Shown: positions 28,803-42,300 of the stretch, one piece after another
How positions within the stretch are numbered: position 1 is the stretch's first letter
Layout: the number at the start of each line of letters is the position of its first letter
NCBI RefSeq assembly: GCF_904846685.1
Contig: NZ_CAJHBQ010000005.1
Span: 1 to 64,000 of the forward strand
DNA length: 64,000 bases
From: Psychrobacter submarinus
GTDB taxonomy: Bacteria; Pseudomonadota; Gammaproteobacteria; Pseudomonadales; Moraxellaceae
Direction of reading: 5' to 3'
Program-made: the position numbers and the translations under genes
The notes under the pieces: model-generated
What the model was told of the DNA's origin: nothing
Database searches by the model: none
Seen by the model: only the letters and a program-made list of their open reading frames with translations

Positions 28803-28841
28803 CTGATTTCTCTCTTTCGCAGGTATACCAAAAAGGGCACA

Positions 28842-28870
28842 ATTATATCATAGTCTATTATTTTTGAAAA
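28842..28870 (-). promoter_or_regulatory. Probable sigma-70 promoter of the rpsP operon
   Basis: On the minus strand a perfect TATAAT (28842-28847) is preceded by TTTTCA (28865-28870) at 17-base spacing. It lies 40 bases upstream of the rpsP start. Confidence 0.7.
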
Positions 28871-29042
28871 CATAAACTGTGTTTATTTAGTTGTTTGATA
28901 ACAATCACTTAGATGAGCGGTTTTTGCTGTACATTTAACCCAGCCCATAGCGCATTTTATGCGATTGCACTATACTCATCTCAGCACTCTTTTATCTTAT
29001 ATTGGTAATTATTCTCTACCTCTTTTGGAGCACCCTTCTGCT

Positions 29043-30560
29043 ATGAGTACCGCGAACACTCCGACACGACGCTCTAGTAGTTGGTCGAACAGCTGGCTGA
29101 CCACTTTTATGATTACTTTTATGGTCGTTATCAGCGTCAGCTTATCTATTTGGTTTTTTTGGCGCAGTCTTTATTTGCCTGAGCTAAAGACCCACGCTCG
29201 CTATTTGACCAGTGAGTTACGACTGATGAATAGTGCCAAACAGGATTGGCAAAATAACCCTGAAGTGCAGCGCTGGGTCTATGAGCACTCACATGTGGTC
29301 ACAGTAGAAAACCCTAGCGACTTTCCACAAGTTGAGAAAAAGCGATTTGTCGGATTTTTTACCGATGTATTACAACGTGAAATCAGTGCGCAGCTGGGTC
29401 GTCCAGTACAGGTTTATTTTAAATTTAAGCCAACGCCGCAATTATGGGTGCAAGATAGCCGCGACACGAGTTTTTGGATACGTGAGCCGGTTATCTACTA
29501 CTCCCAGTACAGTCCGACACTGTTAGGGTTTTTCTTACTCGGCATTCCTATTTTGACGCTACTGACCATTATCTTGATAGCGCGGCAATTGAATCGGCCC
29601 TTGCGCCATTTGCAGCGAGCCGCGACTAACTATATTCGTCTGGGTCATGCCACTACCCTGCCGACACAAGTAGGGCCTACTGAGATTCGGCAAGTCAATC
29701 TGGCTTTTAACCGCTTGTTCACTACGCTTAATCAAGCGCAAAAAGAGCGCACGATTATGCTCGCAGGTATCTCGCATGACTTACGGACGCCGCTGACCCG
29801 TATGCGCCTTACTGCTGAGATGCTGCCGGATGATTTTTTTCGAGAAGGCTTGATTTATGATATAGAAGATATGGACGCGATTTTGGAGCAGTTTATCTCG
29901 TTTATGAAAGATGGCTCTGATGAACCGGTGCGTTTGACTGACTTGGATACGATATTTAACGAGATTATTGTGCAGTTTGCGCCTATGGAGTTCGTTTATG
30001 AGTCTCAACTAGATAAGCAAGTACCTGTACGTCCTTTGTCTATCAAACGGATGATTATTAATCTAGTCAATAACGCCAATCGTTATGGAAAGACGCCTAT
30101 TTTTCTATCAGCGACGGTGGTGCCTACCTTTAAAGAGACGCTAGCGACAACTGAGAGCGATGTCATTAGCGAGAGCGAAGTTATGGGTGAGGCGCAAGAG
30201 CAGCTGGTCATTTGTGTGCGTGACTGCGGTGATGGCGTAGCAGAAGATCAGTTAGAGCGTATCATGCAGCCGTTTGAGCGCGGCGAAACCGCTCGTACCA
30301 CACAAGGTAGTGGTCTAGGTCTGGCTATCGTGAACCGTATTGCTAGATTACATCACGGTACGGTAGAGGCGATTAATCACCCCGAAGGCGGCTTACAAGT
30401 CTGTGTCAAAATACCGCTGATTGCTGAAGTTGACCAAGCAGCAGCGACTGATAAAGAGACTGTTAATAAGGAAACTAACAATACAGAAACTATTAATCCG
30501 GAGACTGCTGATAAAGAGGGGAGCTATGAAAAGGCCGATACTAAGGCTACAGATCGCTAA
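29043..30560 (+). CDS. envZ: EnvZ-like osmosensor histidine kinase
   Basis: A 505-residue inner membrane kinase. A first transmembrane segment lies near residues 20-42 (numbered from 29043), a periplasmic part of about 120 residues follows, then a second segment near 155-180. HAMP and the H-box AGISHDLRTPLTRMRL (phosphorylated His at about 245) and an ATPase domain with NLVNNANRYG, DCGDGV and GSGLGLAIV follow. The H-box is of EnvZ type, so its likely partner is OmpR at 15820, some 12 kb away. The C-terminal 40 residues are low complexity (repeated NKET-like units). ATG 29043 has GGAG upstream with a long spacing; ATG 28959 is an alternative. Confidence 0.85.
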   Translation: MSTANTPTRRSSSWSNSWLTTFMITFMVVISVSLSIWFFWRSLYLPELKTHARYLTSELRLMNSAKQDWQNNPEVQRWVYEHSHVVTVENPSDFPQVEKKRFVGFFTDVLQREISAQLGRPVQVYFKFKPTPQLWVQDSRDTSFWIREPVIYYSQYSPTLLGFFLLGIPILTLLTIILIARQLNRPLRHLQRAATNYIRLGHATTLPTQVGPTEIRQVNLAFNRLFTTLNQAQKERTIMLAGISHDLRTPLTRMRLTAEMLPDDFFREGLIYDIEDMDAILEQFISFMKDGSDEPVRLTDLDTIFNEIIVQFAPMEFVYESQLDKQVPVRPLSIKRMIINLVNNANRYGKTPIFLSATVVPTFKETLATTESDVISESEVMGEAQEQLVICVRDCGDGVAEDQLERIMQPFERGETARTTQGSGLGLAIVNRIARLHHGTVEAINHPEGGLQVCVKIPLIAEVDQAAATDKETVNKETNNTETINPETADKEGSYEKADTKATDR

Positions 30561-30659
30561 GTGCTACCGGCGACACTATCGGCAACACTATCAGTGATAC
30601 TATCGAGACATGGCGAATAGAAGATAAAAGCATTTGCTGATTAAAAGGTAAGCCAAAAG

Positions 30660-30839
30660 CTAATCTGTAGTACCGATAGGGGGCGGGATATGCTCAGAGC
30701 TGTTGATAAAGTCTATAGGCTGCACCAGCTCATCTTGCGCTTGTTGTAAGCTCTGGGTAGTACTAGGCTGTTGAAAAAACAAATAGCTCACCAGTACCGC
30801 TGCATTGAGTATTATCAAGCCACCAAACAAGTAAGGCAT
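30660..30839 (-). CDS. Small single-pass membrane protein, unknown function
   Basis: A 59-residue ORF read directly from the minus strand. It starts MPYLFGGLIILNAAVLVSYL, one hydrophobic helix of about 20 residues, then a polar, glutamine-rich tail ending HIPPPIGTTD. The ribosome binding site is strong: GAGAGGAG 8 bases before the ATG. It lies between envZ (convergent) and bfmS on the same strand as bfmS and downstream of it. The clean start signal and helix support a real gene, but I do not recognise a family. Confidence 0.65.
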   Translation of the reverse strand: MPYLFGGLIILNAAVLVSYLFFQQPSTTQSLQQAQDELVQPIDFINSSEHIPPPIGTTD

Positions 30840-30927
30840 CCAAGCTCTCCTCTATCTTCGTCCTATTTATAAAGCGCAATAATACTATTTAATTCTAATA
30901 AGTCTACAATAAGCTAAATGTTTAAGC

Positions 30928-32610
30928 TTAACTCTCAAAGCTGCGCTCGCTCTTTTCTTGGGTGATTTGGTCAGCGGCAATCGTCTGAGTTAGGGGTTTG
31001 ACAGGCCAAGTCATGATAAAACGAGCGCCGCCAAGCTCTGGGCTTTCATCAACGCTCATGCTGCCATTGAACCAAAAAGCAATGCGCGAGACAATCGACA
31101 GCCCTAAACCATAACCGCCTGAAGCTCGGGTACGGCTGTCGTCTAAGCGAGCAAAAGGAATAAAGACCTTTTCGCGATCTTCTTCTGGAATACCCTGCCC
31201 ATCATCTTCTACGCTGACAAATGCATTGCCCTTTTTCACCCAAGCGCTAATAATGATAGTACCTTCGGCATAACGCAGCGCGTTACCGGCAAGGTTTTGA
31301 ATCACCCGGTGTAAGTAGCGTCGATCGGCCACGGCAGTCACTTTACTATTAGGAGGATTGCCAACGATTTTGATATCTTTGCCTAGGGCTTCTGTCTCAC
31401 GGACAATTTGTTCTACCAATTCTTTCAGATTGACTGACTCTAAGTCGAGCTTAGGTGAACCTTCCTCTAGTTTGGCATAAGTCAAAATCTCATCGATTAA
31501 ACCATTCAAAGCTTCGATATCTTCGTCGATATAGTCGCGCTGCATAAAGCGCGAGTCTTCATCGTCGGTATCGGCTAGCATATCAACCGCAAAGCGAATA
31601 CGGGCAACAGGTGTGCGCAGTTCGTGCGATACCGCGCGTGTCAGCTCGCGCTGCGATTCAATCAAGCGCTTAATATGAGAGGTCATCGCATTGAAAGTAG
31701 CAGAGAGGCGCGCAATCTCATCTTGACCAATCACTTGTACCTGAATGTCGAGATTACCATCGCTGACCTCATTCACCCCCACTTGTATCAGCTGCAATTT
31801 GCGCTCAAGTGGGAAGATAAGCGCATAGACGCCTAAGCTGATTAGAAACATACTAATCAGTACCATACTGATAATCAAATTCAGTGGAAACCAGTTAAAT
31901 AATGGTATTGGCCCCATTAAAACGGCCATATCATTGATCTCAGAGGGAATGACAATCTTGATAGAAGAGTTACCTTGGCTACTATTGCTATCTTGCAGCA
32001 AAATAACCACTTCATCACGGCGCAAGCGTGCCAACTGGTCATCATCTAAATCAAAAGTATCTATAGTGTCTAACGTCAAGGGATAAGAAAATTTGTTTTC
32101 AAGTTCCGTTAGGTGTGCGCGCTTCTCCGGCAGGGTCGCGTAATAAGACAAATCATCTAATAAGAACACCGCCATAGCGCGTACTTGTTGCTCAGTGACC
32201 TGCGAGACACGCACGGTCAATACTTTATCATCAGGTAAACGGTGGTAGACATCAGCATAGGCCGGTTGGCTGACATAACGAACTACCGTTTCGCCACTTT
32301 CGAAACGGCGTCGTTCACTAGCACTAAAATCTATATTTTCGATTGGCACGATACGAAACGTTGAGCCGAATAAACTACTAGCATCAGATAGCCAGTACTC
32401 GCGCTGGGTTTCCGACTCCTGATGCGCAAGACCCTCACTTACCAAGTAAAAAGCGCCAGTCGCCATATTCTCGCGATAGGTTTGCATACGCTCTTGATTG
32501 ATAGTATCCATCAATAACTGCGCAAAAAGAGCAACACACAAGCAGACTATCAAGAGCCCAGCGTATATACGAACAAAGATACTGTGTTTTAAAGATGAGA
32601 CTAATGACAT
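30928..32610 (-). CDS. bfmS: Sensor histidine kinase BfmS
   Basis: A 560-residue membrane sensor kinase. Membrane segments lie at residues 8-33 and about 240-265, with a periplasmic domain of some 200 residues between. The HAMP domain is followed by the H-box RAVSHELRTPVARIRF (His about 329) and an ATPase domain with NLAGNALRYAEG, DDGQGIP and GGYGLGLSI. It closely resembles Acinetobacter BfmS, which with BfmR controls envelope, capsule and biofilm traits. ATG 32610 is chosen over a TTG at 32625. A terminator-like hairpin separates it from bfmR. Confidence 0.9.
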   Translation of the reverse strand: MSLVSSLKHSIFVRIYAGLLIVCLCVALFAQLLMDTINQERMQTYRENMATGAFYLVSEGLAHQESETQREYWLSDASSLFGSTFRIVPIENIDFSASERRRFESGETVVRYVSQPAYADVYHRLPDDKVLTVRVSQVTEQQVRAMAVFLLDDLSYYATLPEKRAHLTELENKFSYPLTLDTIDTFDLDDDQLARLRRDEVVILLQDSNSSQGNSSIKIVIPSEINDMAVLMGPIPLFNWFPLNLIISMVLISMFLISLGVYALIFPLERKLQLIQVGVNEVSDGNLDIQVQVIGQDEIARLSATFNAMTSHIKRLIESQRELTRAVSHELRTPVARIRFAVDMLADTDDEDSRFMQRDYIDEDIEALNGLIDEILTYAKLEEGSPKLDLESVNLKELVEQIVRETEALGKDIKIVGNPPNSKVTAVADRRYLHRVIQNLAGNALRYAEGTIIISAWVKKGNAFVSVEDDGQGIPEEDREKVFIPFARLDDSRTRASGGYGLGLSIVSRIAFWFNGSMSVDESPELGGARFIMTWPVKPLTQTIAADQITQEKSERSFES

Positions 32611-32730
32611 AATTGCCGTAACCAAAGCATGAAATGATTTATTAGTAAATTGCTGCTGCTATTCTATAGCAACGCTCGTAAATATGTTAGAGTTTGCTGC
32701 ATTAAAAACTTGATTAAGATCTTTATTCAA

Positions 32731-32760
32731 AAAATAAAAAAACCAGCACAGCGCTGGTTT
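32731..32760 (-). terminator. Intrinsic terminator/attenuator between bfmR and bfmS
   Basis: On the minus strand AAACCAGC / GCTGGTTT pair around a 5-base loop and are followed by a T-rich tract (TTTTTTTATTTTTT). It directly follows bfmR, in front of bfmS. Confidence 0.75.
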
Positions 32761-32783
32761 CTTTACAAATAATCCCTATAGCC

Positions 32784-33500
32784 CTAGTTGCCTTCTTTGA
32801 CGAACAAATAGCCTTTACTACGGACAGTCTTAATACGTTTTGGGTTTTCTGGATCGTCACCAATTTTAGGACGGATACGCGAGATACGTACGTCAATAGA
32901 GCGATCTTGACCATCATACTCAATACCGCGCAGGCGCTCAAAGATATCTTCACGAGATAAGATGCGGCCAGCATTAGATGCTAACAACCAAAGCAGGTCA
33001 TATTCAGCGCTAGTGAAGTCAACCAATTCTTCGCCTAGATTCACTGAACGGCCACCATTATCGATGACTAGCTCACCAAACTCTAAACGCTGCGGTACAT
33101 CTTCTGATGGGGCGTTTTCTGAGCGGCGCAATAACGCACGAATACGAGCTAATAGTACGCGCGGCTGGGCAGGCTTGGCAACATAATCATCCGCGCCCAT
33201 CTCAAGACCTAGTACTTGATCCATATCTTCAGTACGAGCGGTCAACATCAAAATTGGATTTTGATAATGCGGGCGCACTTCACGGCAGACCGTCAAACCA
33301 TCACTACCTGGCAGCATGACATCGAGCACTACCATGTCAGGCTGTTCATTGACAATACGGCGAATAGCACGATTGCCATCTGTCTCGATAGCGACTTCTA
33401 AGCCGTTTTTAACCAAATAATCTTGGGTTAACATAGCCAGACGCTCATCATCTTCAACAATCAAAATTCGCGGGGTGTTGTCATCTTCAGGGGTTGTCAT
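32784..33500 (-). CDS. bfmR: Response regulator BfmR
   Basis: A 238-residue OmpR-family regulator. The receiver domain has acidic residues E17-D19, phosphoacceptor D60 in VVLDVMLPGSDG, and K109. The winged-helix domain ends RSIDVRISRIRPKIGDDPENPKRIKTVRSKGYLFVKE. The sequence is nearly the same as Acinetobacter BfmR/RstA over its whole length, the basis for the name. It acts in the cytoplasm as a DNA-binding activator/repressor of envelope genes. bfmS lies downstream after a terminator. Confidence 0.93.
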   Translation of the reverse strand: MTTPEDDNTPRILIVEDDERLAMLTQDYLVKNGLEVAIETDGNRAIRRIVNEQPDMVVLDVMLPGSDGLTVCREVRPHYQNPILMLTARTEDMDQVLGLEMGADDYVAKPAQPRVLLARIRALLRRSENAPSEDVPQRLEFGELVIDNGGRSVNLGEELVDFTSAEYDLLWLLASNAGRILSREDIFERLRGIEYDGQDRSIDVRISRIRPKIGDDPENPKRIKTVRSKGYLFVKEGN

Positions 33501-33942
33501 CGTTATATCCTCTAATACATCTAAATTAAAAACAGAAAATTTGCAGCGAGAATGAATATTAAGAGAGCAGTAGTCTTAACAATGCTTCTACTTATCCTAA
33601 ATACTTTTATATATTTTGTTTATAGGTGCAGCTCAGTCATAGCAAGCTAGTATACTACTAAACTTATAGCTTACCCTACTATAGCCTATTATCGTTAACA
33701 AAACCTATAAACAAGCCCGTCTAAAATCTTAGTTTTCGTCCGAAAGTAGGTAAATATAAAGCTTTCAAACAACATGGATACCAGTAGGTGTCATCTATTT
33801 ATGAAAATTATAAATGAGTAGTTACGCTCGATACCTAGGGATAACTAATATAAATGCCGGATAGTGACAAACAAGGCCCGCTACTCTTTTATTATGTTAA
33901 CAATATAACGAAATTCCTGCCTGACTACTAGGGTCTATAACC
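33501..33942. other. Intergenic region upstream of bfmR
   Basis: About 440 AT-rich bases between bfmR and atpC, which face the same way. It holds the bfmR promoter. A weak inverted repeat TATTTATGAAAATTATAAATG is seen near 33796; otherwise no supported ORF or RNA. Confidence 0.45.
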
Positions 33943-33971
33943 AAAAAAAACAGCCCAAATTGGACTGTTTC
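33943..33971 (-). terminator. Intrinsic terminator after atpC
   Basis: On the minus strand AACAGTCCAA / TTGGGCTGTT pair with one mismatch and are followed by eight T residues, ending the ATP synthase operon. Confidence 0.85.
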
Positions 33972-34021
33972 TAGTGAAACCTTGAACCTAACTTAAACGC
34001 TGATTAAGCGCATAAAACAGA

Positions 34022-34438
34022 TTATGAGCGGTTTTGATACTTACGAATCGTTTGTAGCTGAGCGACTGATTCTGCTAATGAAGCAAGCGCGGCATTAGTC
34101 TGTACGGTATCTGTTTGGTTGACTAGTAACTGTTCAGCCTCCCGGCGTGCTTCGATGATTTTACTTTCATCAAGATTATGCGCACGCATAGCCGTATCGG
34201 CTAATACCGTAACCATCTTCGGCTGTACTTCAAGTACGCCGCCAGACACGTAGATGACTTCCTCTTGACCATCTGGCGTTTGTACTCGCATTGAGCCAGG
34301 CTTTAGCAAGGTAATCAATGGCGTGTGTCCTGGTAGAACACCAATCTCGCCTTCGCTACCAGTGGCAATCAGCATACTGATCTCGCCTGAATATAGCTCT
34401 TCACGGGCGCTTACGACGCGGCATTGTAACGTTGCCAT
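34022..34438 (-). CDS. atpC: ATP synthase epsilon subunit
   Basis: The 138-residue epsilon subunit of the F1 part, regulating ATP hydrolysis. The N-terminal beta sandwich has LQCRVVSAREELYSGE and GSEGEIGVLPGHTPLITLLKPG; the C-terminal helical hairpin ends the protein. It is the last gene of the atp operon, 110 bases after atpD and before a terminator. Confidence 0.97.
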   Translation of the reverse strand: MATLQCRVVSAREELYSGEISMLIATGSEGEIGVLPGHTPLITLLKPGSMRVQTPDGQEEVIYVSGGVLEVQPKMVTVLADTAMRAHNLDESKIIEARREAEQLLVNQTDTVQTNAALASLAESVAQLQTIRKYQNRS

Positions 34439-34548
34439 ACCTAAATCCTTATTATGAAAAAGTCTTAAAAACAGCGGGCTTGCTATCGAGCCGACTAGCG
34501 AATGAACGTGATAAACACCCTTTATTCGCCAGACGACTCTTTAGCGAT

Positions 34549-36000
<1,452 letters not shown>

Positions 36001-36020
36001 CTATATATGGTTGTAGTCAA

Positions 36021-36902
36021 TTATGAAACAGCAGCAGCACCGCCAACGATTTCCGAGATTTCTCGGGTAATCGCCGCTTGACGCAGCTTGTTATAAACCA
36101 ACTGTAAATCGTTAATTAGGTCACCAGCGTTATCAGTTGCCGCTTTCATAGCAACCATACGTGACGACTGTTCAGAGGCAATATTTTCCATGACCGCTTG
36201 ATAAACGATCGATTCAATATAGCGTCCAAGTAATTCATCAATCAAAGTTTTGACATCAGGCTCGTAGATATAATCCCAACTAAGCTCAGTCTGCATACCG
36301 CTAGAATCACTATCAAATGACCCTTCAGGCAAAGGCACTAACTGGTTAACCGTTGGCTTTTGCGTCATGGCATTAACGAATTTGTTATAGACCACATAAA
36401 TGCGATCAAGCTTGCCGTTAGCATAATCATCAAGCATCGCTTGTACGGGTGAATTCACCTGCTCGAAAGTCGGCTTATCGCCATAATCCGTCACCGCAGA
36501 GGTCACTTTTCCGCCAAAATTCTTGAAGAAGCTGACACCTTTGGCACCGATAACCGCAAATTCGGCTTGTACAGACTGATTTTGATAGTCTTGAATACTT
36601 GTGGATAAAGCTTTGAACAAATTAATGTTCAAGCCACCCGCTAGGCCACGATCCGAAGTGATAACAATATAGCCCACTTTATCAACCGGACGCGCTACCA
36701 TATAAGGGTGTTTATAATCTGATGAGGCATGTACCAAATGCGAGATAACCCGGCGCATACTATCAGCATACGGGCGACCCACTTCCATGCGCTCTTGGGC
36801 ACGGCGCATCTTACTCGCTGCAACCATTTGCATAGCGCGAGTAATCTTCTGGGTACTTTTAATACTGGTGACTTTGGCACGTATCTCTTTTAAGCTTGCC
36901 AT
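36021..36902 (-). CDS. atpG: ATP synthase gamma subunit
   Basis: The 293-residue central stalk subunit that couples rotation to catalysis. It opens [35 protein letters not shown] and closes with the conserved [28 protein letters not shown], both helices of the rotor shaft. Standard length and position. Confidence 0.98.
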   Translation of the reverse strand: MASLKEIRAKVTSIKSTQKITRAMQMVAASKMRRAQERMEVGRPYADSMRRVISHLVHASSDYKHPYMVARPVDKVGYIVITSDRGLAGGLNINLFKALSTSIQDYQNQSVQAEFAVIGAKGVSFFKNFGGKVTSAVTDYGDKPTFEQVNSPVQAMLDDYANGKLDRIYVVYNKFVNAMTQKPTVNQLVPLPEGSFDSDSSGMQTELSWDYIYEPDVKTLIDELLGRYIESIVYQAVMENIASEQSSRMVAMKAATDNAGDLINDLQLVYNKLRQAAITREISEIVGGAAAVS

Positions 36903-37103
36903 AATGATTCCAATATAAGAGGGTTAAAAAGCAGTGGCGCATGCCGCATATGATAGAGAATTAACACTTAAAAATAAGGGTTATATGCGAGCATAACGCA
37001 ATCTAATACCGATAAGGGTTAAAGCAGTGGCGCAACTATCTACTCAGACAACGCGCCACTTGGTATACGATAAGCTAAAACCAAATCGGCTTAACCCATT
37101 AAA

Positions 37104-38648
37104 TTAATAACTGTGATTTTGTTTAAAAGTCTCAACAGCTGACTTCAAACGAGAAGCAATATCATCATTGTAATTTGCAGTCTCATTAATCTCGTTCATA
37201 AGCTCGCTCTGTTCGTCATGCATATAACGTAAGTAGCTTTCTTCAAAAGAACCGATTTTCTCTACCGGTACATCAGATAAGAAGCCTTCGTTTGAGGCAT
37301 AAATAACTGCGGCCTGTTCAGCGATAGACATCGGCTGATATTGCTTTTGCTTCATCAGCTCTGTAACACGCTCACCATGGTCAAGCTGTTCACGAGTCGC
37401 ATCATCAAGGTCAGATGCAAACTGAGCAAAGGCAGCCAATTCACGGTACTGTGCTAGTGCAGTACGGATACCACCTGAGAGCTTTTTGATGATCTTAGTC
37501 TGAGCAGAACCACCAACACGCGATACCGAGATACCAGCGTTGACTGCAGGACGGATACCTGAGTTAAATAGGCTTGATTCTAAGAAGATCTGACCATCAG
37601 TGATTGAAATCACGTTAGTCGGTACGAATGCAGAAACGTCACCGGCTTGTGTTTCGATAATAGGTAGTGCGGTCAATGAACCGGTTTTACCTTTGACTTC
37701 ACCATTTGTGAAGTTCTCTACATAATCCGCGTTTACGCGTGATGCACGCTCAAGTAGACGTGAATGTAGATAGAATACGTCACCAGGATACGCTTCACGG
37801 CCTGGCGGACGACGTAGTAGTAGTGAGATTTGACGATAAGCGACGGCTTGCTTTGATAAGTCATCAAATACAATCAGCGCATCTTCGCCGCGGTCACGGA
37901 AGTATTCGCCCATTGTACAGCCTGAGTACGGTGCGATGTACTGTAGCGCTGCCGGCTCAGAAGCAGAAGCAACAACAACCGTGGTGTATTCTAGAGCGCC
38001 GGTTTGCTCAAGCTTACGTACGACGTTAGCGATAGTAGAGCGTTTTTGACCGATAGCCACGTAGACACACTTAATGCCAGAAGATTTCTGTGCGATGATC
38101 GCATCGATAGCCATAGCGGTTTTACCCGTCTGACGGTCACCGATGATAAGCTCACGCTGGCCACGACCGATCGGAATCATGGTATCAACGGCTTTATAAC
38201 CGGTCATAACGGGCTGATCGACTGATTGACGGTCGATAACGCCTGGAGCGATTTTTTCGACTTTATCTGTCATTTTGGCATCGATAGGACCTTTGCCGTC
38301 AATAGGGTTGCCTAAAGCATCAACAACACGGCCTAATAATTCAGGACCTACTGGTACTTCAAGAATGCGACCCGTGCAATAAGCTTTTTGGCCTTCTTGC
38401 AATTGCAGATAGTCACCGAGTACGACTGCGCCAACAGAATCACGCTCTAAGTTAAGCGCCATTCCGTAGATTTCGCCTTCAAACTCAATCATTTCGCCGT
38501 ACATGGCATCTTCAAGACCATGAATTTGCACAATACCGTCAGATACTTTGACAATCGTGCCTTCATTCTTTGCAGTTGCACCTGCATCAAGGTCTTGAAT
38601 ACGCTGCTTAATCAGATTACTGATTTCCGCTGGATTCAGTTGTTGCAT
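37104..38648 (-). CDS. atpA: ATP synthase alpha subunit
   Basis: The 514-residue regulatory nucleotide-binding subunit of F1. The P-loop GDRQTGKTA lies near residue 169, followed by [14 protein letters not shown] and [30 protein letters not shown] gap of 201 bases to atpG is longer than the others in the operon. Confidence 0.98.
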   Translation of the reverse strand: MQQLNPAEISNLIKQRIQDLDAGATAKNEGTIVKVSDGIVQIHGLEDAMYGEMIEFEGEIYGMALNLERDSVGAVVLGDYLQLQEGQKAYCTGRILEVPVGPELLGRVVDALGNPIDGKGPIDAKMTDKVEKIAPGVIDRQSVDQPVMTGYKAVDTMIPIGRGQRELIIGDRQTGKTAMAIDAIIAQKSSGIKCVYVAIGQKRSTIANVVRKLEQTGALEYTTVVVASASEPAALQYIAPYSGCTMGEYFRDRGEDALIVFDDLSKQAVAYRQISLLLRRPPGREAYPGDVFYLHSRLLERASRVNADYVENFTNGEVKGKTGSLTALPIIETQAGDVSAFVPTNVISITDGQIFLESSLFNSGIRPAVNAGISVSRVGGSAQTKIIKKLSGGIRTALAQYRELAAFAQFASDLDDATREQLDHGERVTELMKQKQYQPMSIAEQAAVIYASNEGFLSDVPVEKIGSFEESYLRYMHDEQSELMNEINETANYNDDIASRLKSAVETFKQNHSY

Positions 38649-38756
38649 TGCCTTGTTTCCTTTAATTTATGATAACCCGCCCACTGACTTGAATGCTCTT
38701 ACTATCACGTAGCCGCTACTCCTTACTAACATAGTAGCGCTACGCTTATACTGGCA

Positions 38757-39380
38757 TTAGGCAGTTAGCTGTGTTTTTAACTGTTGTAACTTGCCGCGCA
38801 TCGAATCATCAATGATTTTGTCACCGACTTTTATGGTAGCGCCTGCCAATAGACTAGGATCAACCGTTTCGTGAATCACCACAGTCGCATTGAGCGATGC
38901 AGCTAGGCGCGTTTGAATCGTTTCGCGCTGCGCGGCAGTCAATGGATAAGCGGTCGTGACATAAGCATCAAGCTGTTTCAAGCTACTCGCTTTATGGCTA
39001 CGATAGTGCTGATAAACTTCAGGAAGTAGGGCTAGACGCTCTTGCTGCGCCAATTGCTCTACGAAGTTGTTTAGCGCTGGTGACACTTTAGGATAGCTAA
39101 TACTATTACCATAGCGAGAGCCTTTGCTCTCGCCTAGTAGTTGCTTAAAAGCAGAATCGTCATCACCAGCCACTTGTGAGTCATAAAGATCAACCAAAGC
39201 AGCTGACTTATGCTCAGCCGTGATGGCTGGGTTTTCTAGCCAATTACGAAACGCTTTGTCATTGACAACGTTGCTTGCGACAAACAAGAAATCTTCCCAC
39301 TCGTTTACGGCCCCGTTCTCATTGGCATAGTCAAACGCGGCTCTTGCGTAGGGTCGTGCTAAGGTTGATAAATCAGCCAT
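38757..39380 (-). CDS. atpH: ATP synthase delta subunit
   Basis: The 207-residue delta subunit joining F1 to the peripheral stalk. The N-terminal [15 protein letters not shown] and C-terminal [28 protein letters not shown] are diagnostic. A short acidic and Ser/Gly-rich insertion lies in the middle ([20 protein letters not shown]), making it somewhat longer than the E. coli protein (177). Confidence 0.96.
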   Translation of the reverse strand: MADLSTLARPYARAAFDYANENGAVNEWEDFLFVASNVVNDKAFRNWLENPAITAEHKSAALVDLYDSQVAGDDDSAFKQLLGESKGSRYGNSISYPKVSPALNNFVEQLAQQERLALLPEVYQHYRSHKASSLKQLDAYVTTAYPLTAAQRETIQTRLAASLNATVVIHETVDPSLLAGATIKVGDKIIDDSMRGKLQQLKTQLTA

Positions 39381-39393
39381 TATATCCTCACAG

Positions 39394-39864
39394 TTACAGC
39401 TTCGCCGCCAGTTGGTCTAACATGCTAGCATGTTTTTGCTCATCGACTCTATCTTGCAAAATCTTTTCTGCACCAAGGACAGAAAGCTCTGCAACTTGCG
39501 TGCGCAGTGACTCGCGCGCTTGATTGATCTCTTGATCAATTGACGCTTGAGCTTGCTGACGAATACGCTCACCTTCGGCTTGCGCTTGTGATTTTGCATC
39601 TTCGACCAGTTGATTAGCGCTCTTATTCGCCTGCTCAATTAAGGCTGCAGCTTTAGTCTTAGCCAGTTCAAGCTCTTGCTGGACATCTTGCTCTGCCGTA
39701 GCCAAGTCAGCTTTTGCTTTTTCAGCGGCATTTAGACCATCAGCGATTTTACGCTGACGCTCATTGATTGCGCCGATAAGTGGTGGCCACACGAATTTCA
39801 TGCAAAAAACCACAAATATTGCAAAAGCAATGGCTTGACCGACGATGGTAAAATTGATGTTCAC
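39394..39864 (-). CDS. atpF: ATP synthase b subunit
   Basis: The 156-residue peripheral stalk subunit, with a single membrane helix (IGQ-type [19 protein letters not shown] at residues 7-27) and a long alanine-rich coiled coil beyond. Length equals that of E. coli b (156). It overlaps no gene but lies 13 bases from atpH. Confidence 0.97.
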   Translation of the reverse strand: MNINFTIVGQAIAFAIFVVFCMKFVWPPLIGAINERQRKIADGLNAAEKAKADLATAEQDVQQELELAKTKAAALIEQANKSANQLVEDAKSQAQAEGERIRQQAQASIDQEINQARESLRTQVAELSVLGAEKILQDRVDEQKHASMLDQLAAKL

Positions 39865-40001
39865 GTGATCACCTCTTTGTTAATGAAAAATCAGTTTCAT
39901 TGATCCTGTCTGACCGTCCGACTCTGTATAACTTATAGGTTGTAACCTCAAAAAAGATAGACAACTTAAGACAGTCAAACATTTACAACTGAGCTTTCTG
40001 A

Positions 40002-40268
<267 letters not shown>

Positions 40269-40283
40269 CTATTGAATGTCTAA

Positions 40284-41747
<1,464 letters not shown>

Positions 41748-42146
41748 TTATTTTATTCGGCCAAGCATTAAGACATGGCTGATTTTCATCATGATAAAAC
41801 CTGCAAATAATGACAATACAGATAAAGGCTTCATCATGATAAAAATAAATGCAAAGCCAAAGACAGCAAGCAACCATTTGAGCGCTTGACCGCGAAAAAA
41901 TTGCTTAACGATATGGTCGCGCGCACGATAGCCACTATGACTAAACGTAAAAGTAGCAAACACCATTTGCGTGACAAAACTAAGTGCCCCGCCGATAGCC
42001 GCACTTTTTGCGACGACTAGCTCGCCACCGAACCAAACGCGATCTATAAGCCAAGCGGCGATGATCACTAGGAGTAGCGCCCAAGTTTGCCGTTTCAGAT
42101 AGACCTTTATTTGATCTTTTTGACTGCGTTTGGCAGGTTGGGTCAT
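41748..42146 (-). CDS. atpI: ATP synthase assembly protein AtpI
   Basis: A 132-residue membrane protein with four hydrophobic segments. QTWALLLVIIAAWLIDRVWFGG, SAAIGGALSFVTQMVFATFTF and RGQALKWLLAVFGFAFIF fit AtpI, a helper for c-ring assembly and Mg2+ supply. It is the first gene of the atp set, but unusually far from atpB. Confidence 0.85.
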   Translation of the reverse strand: MTQPAKRSQKDQIKVYLKRQTWALLLVIIAAWLIDRVWFGGELVVAKSAAIGGALSFVTQMVFATFTFSHSGYRARDHIVKQFFRGQALKWLLAVFGFAFIFIMMKPLSVLSLFAGFIMMKISHVLMLGRIK

Positions 42147-42300
42147 CAGCTATCCTAAAGTGTGAGATAAAGGTCAGTGTCTCACTAATTCAACTCATCA
42201 AGCGCGAGTATTATAAGGACTCAAGTTAGCTTTCGCAAGGAAAATACCGCTACTATCAAGTGTTTAGCCGGAGCCCAGCTTGCAGTCTAATCGCAAAAGA

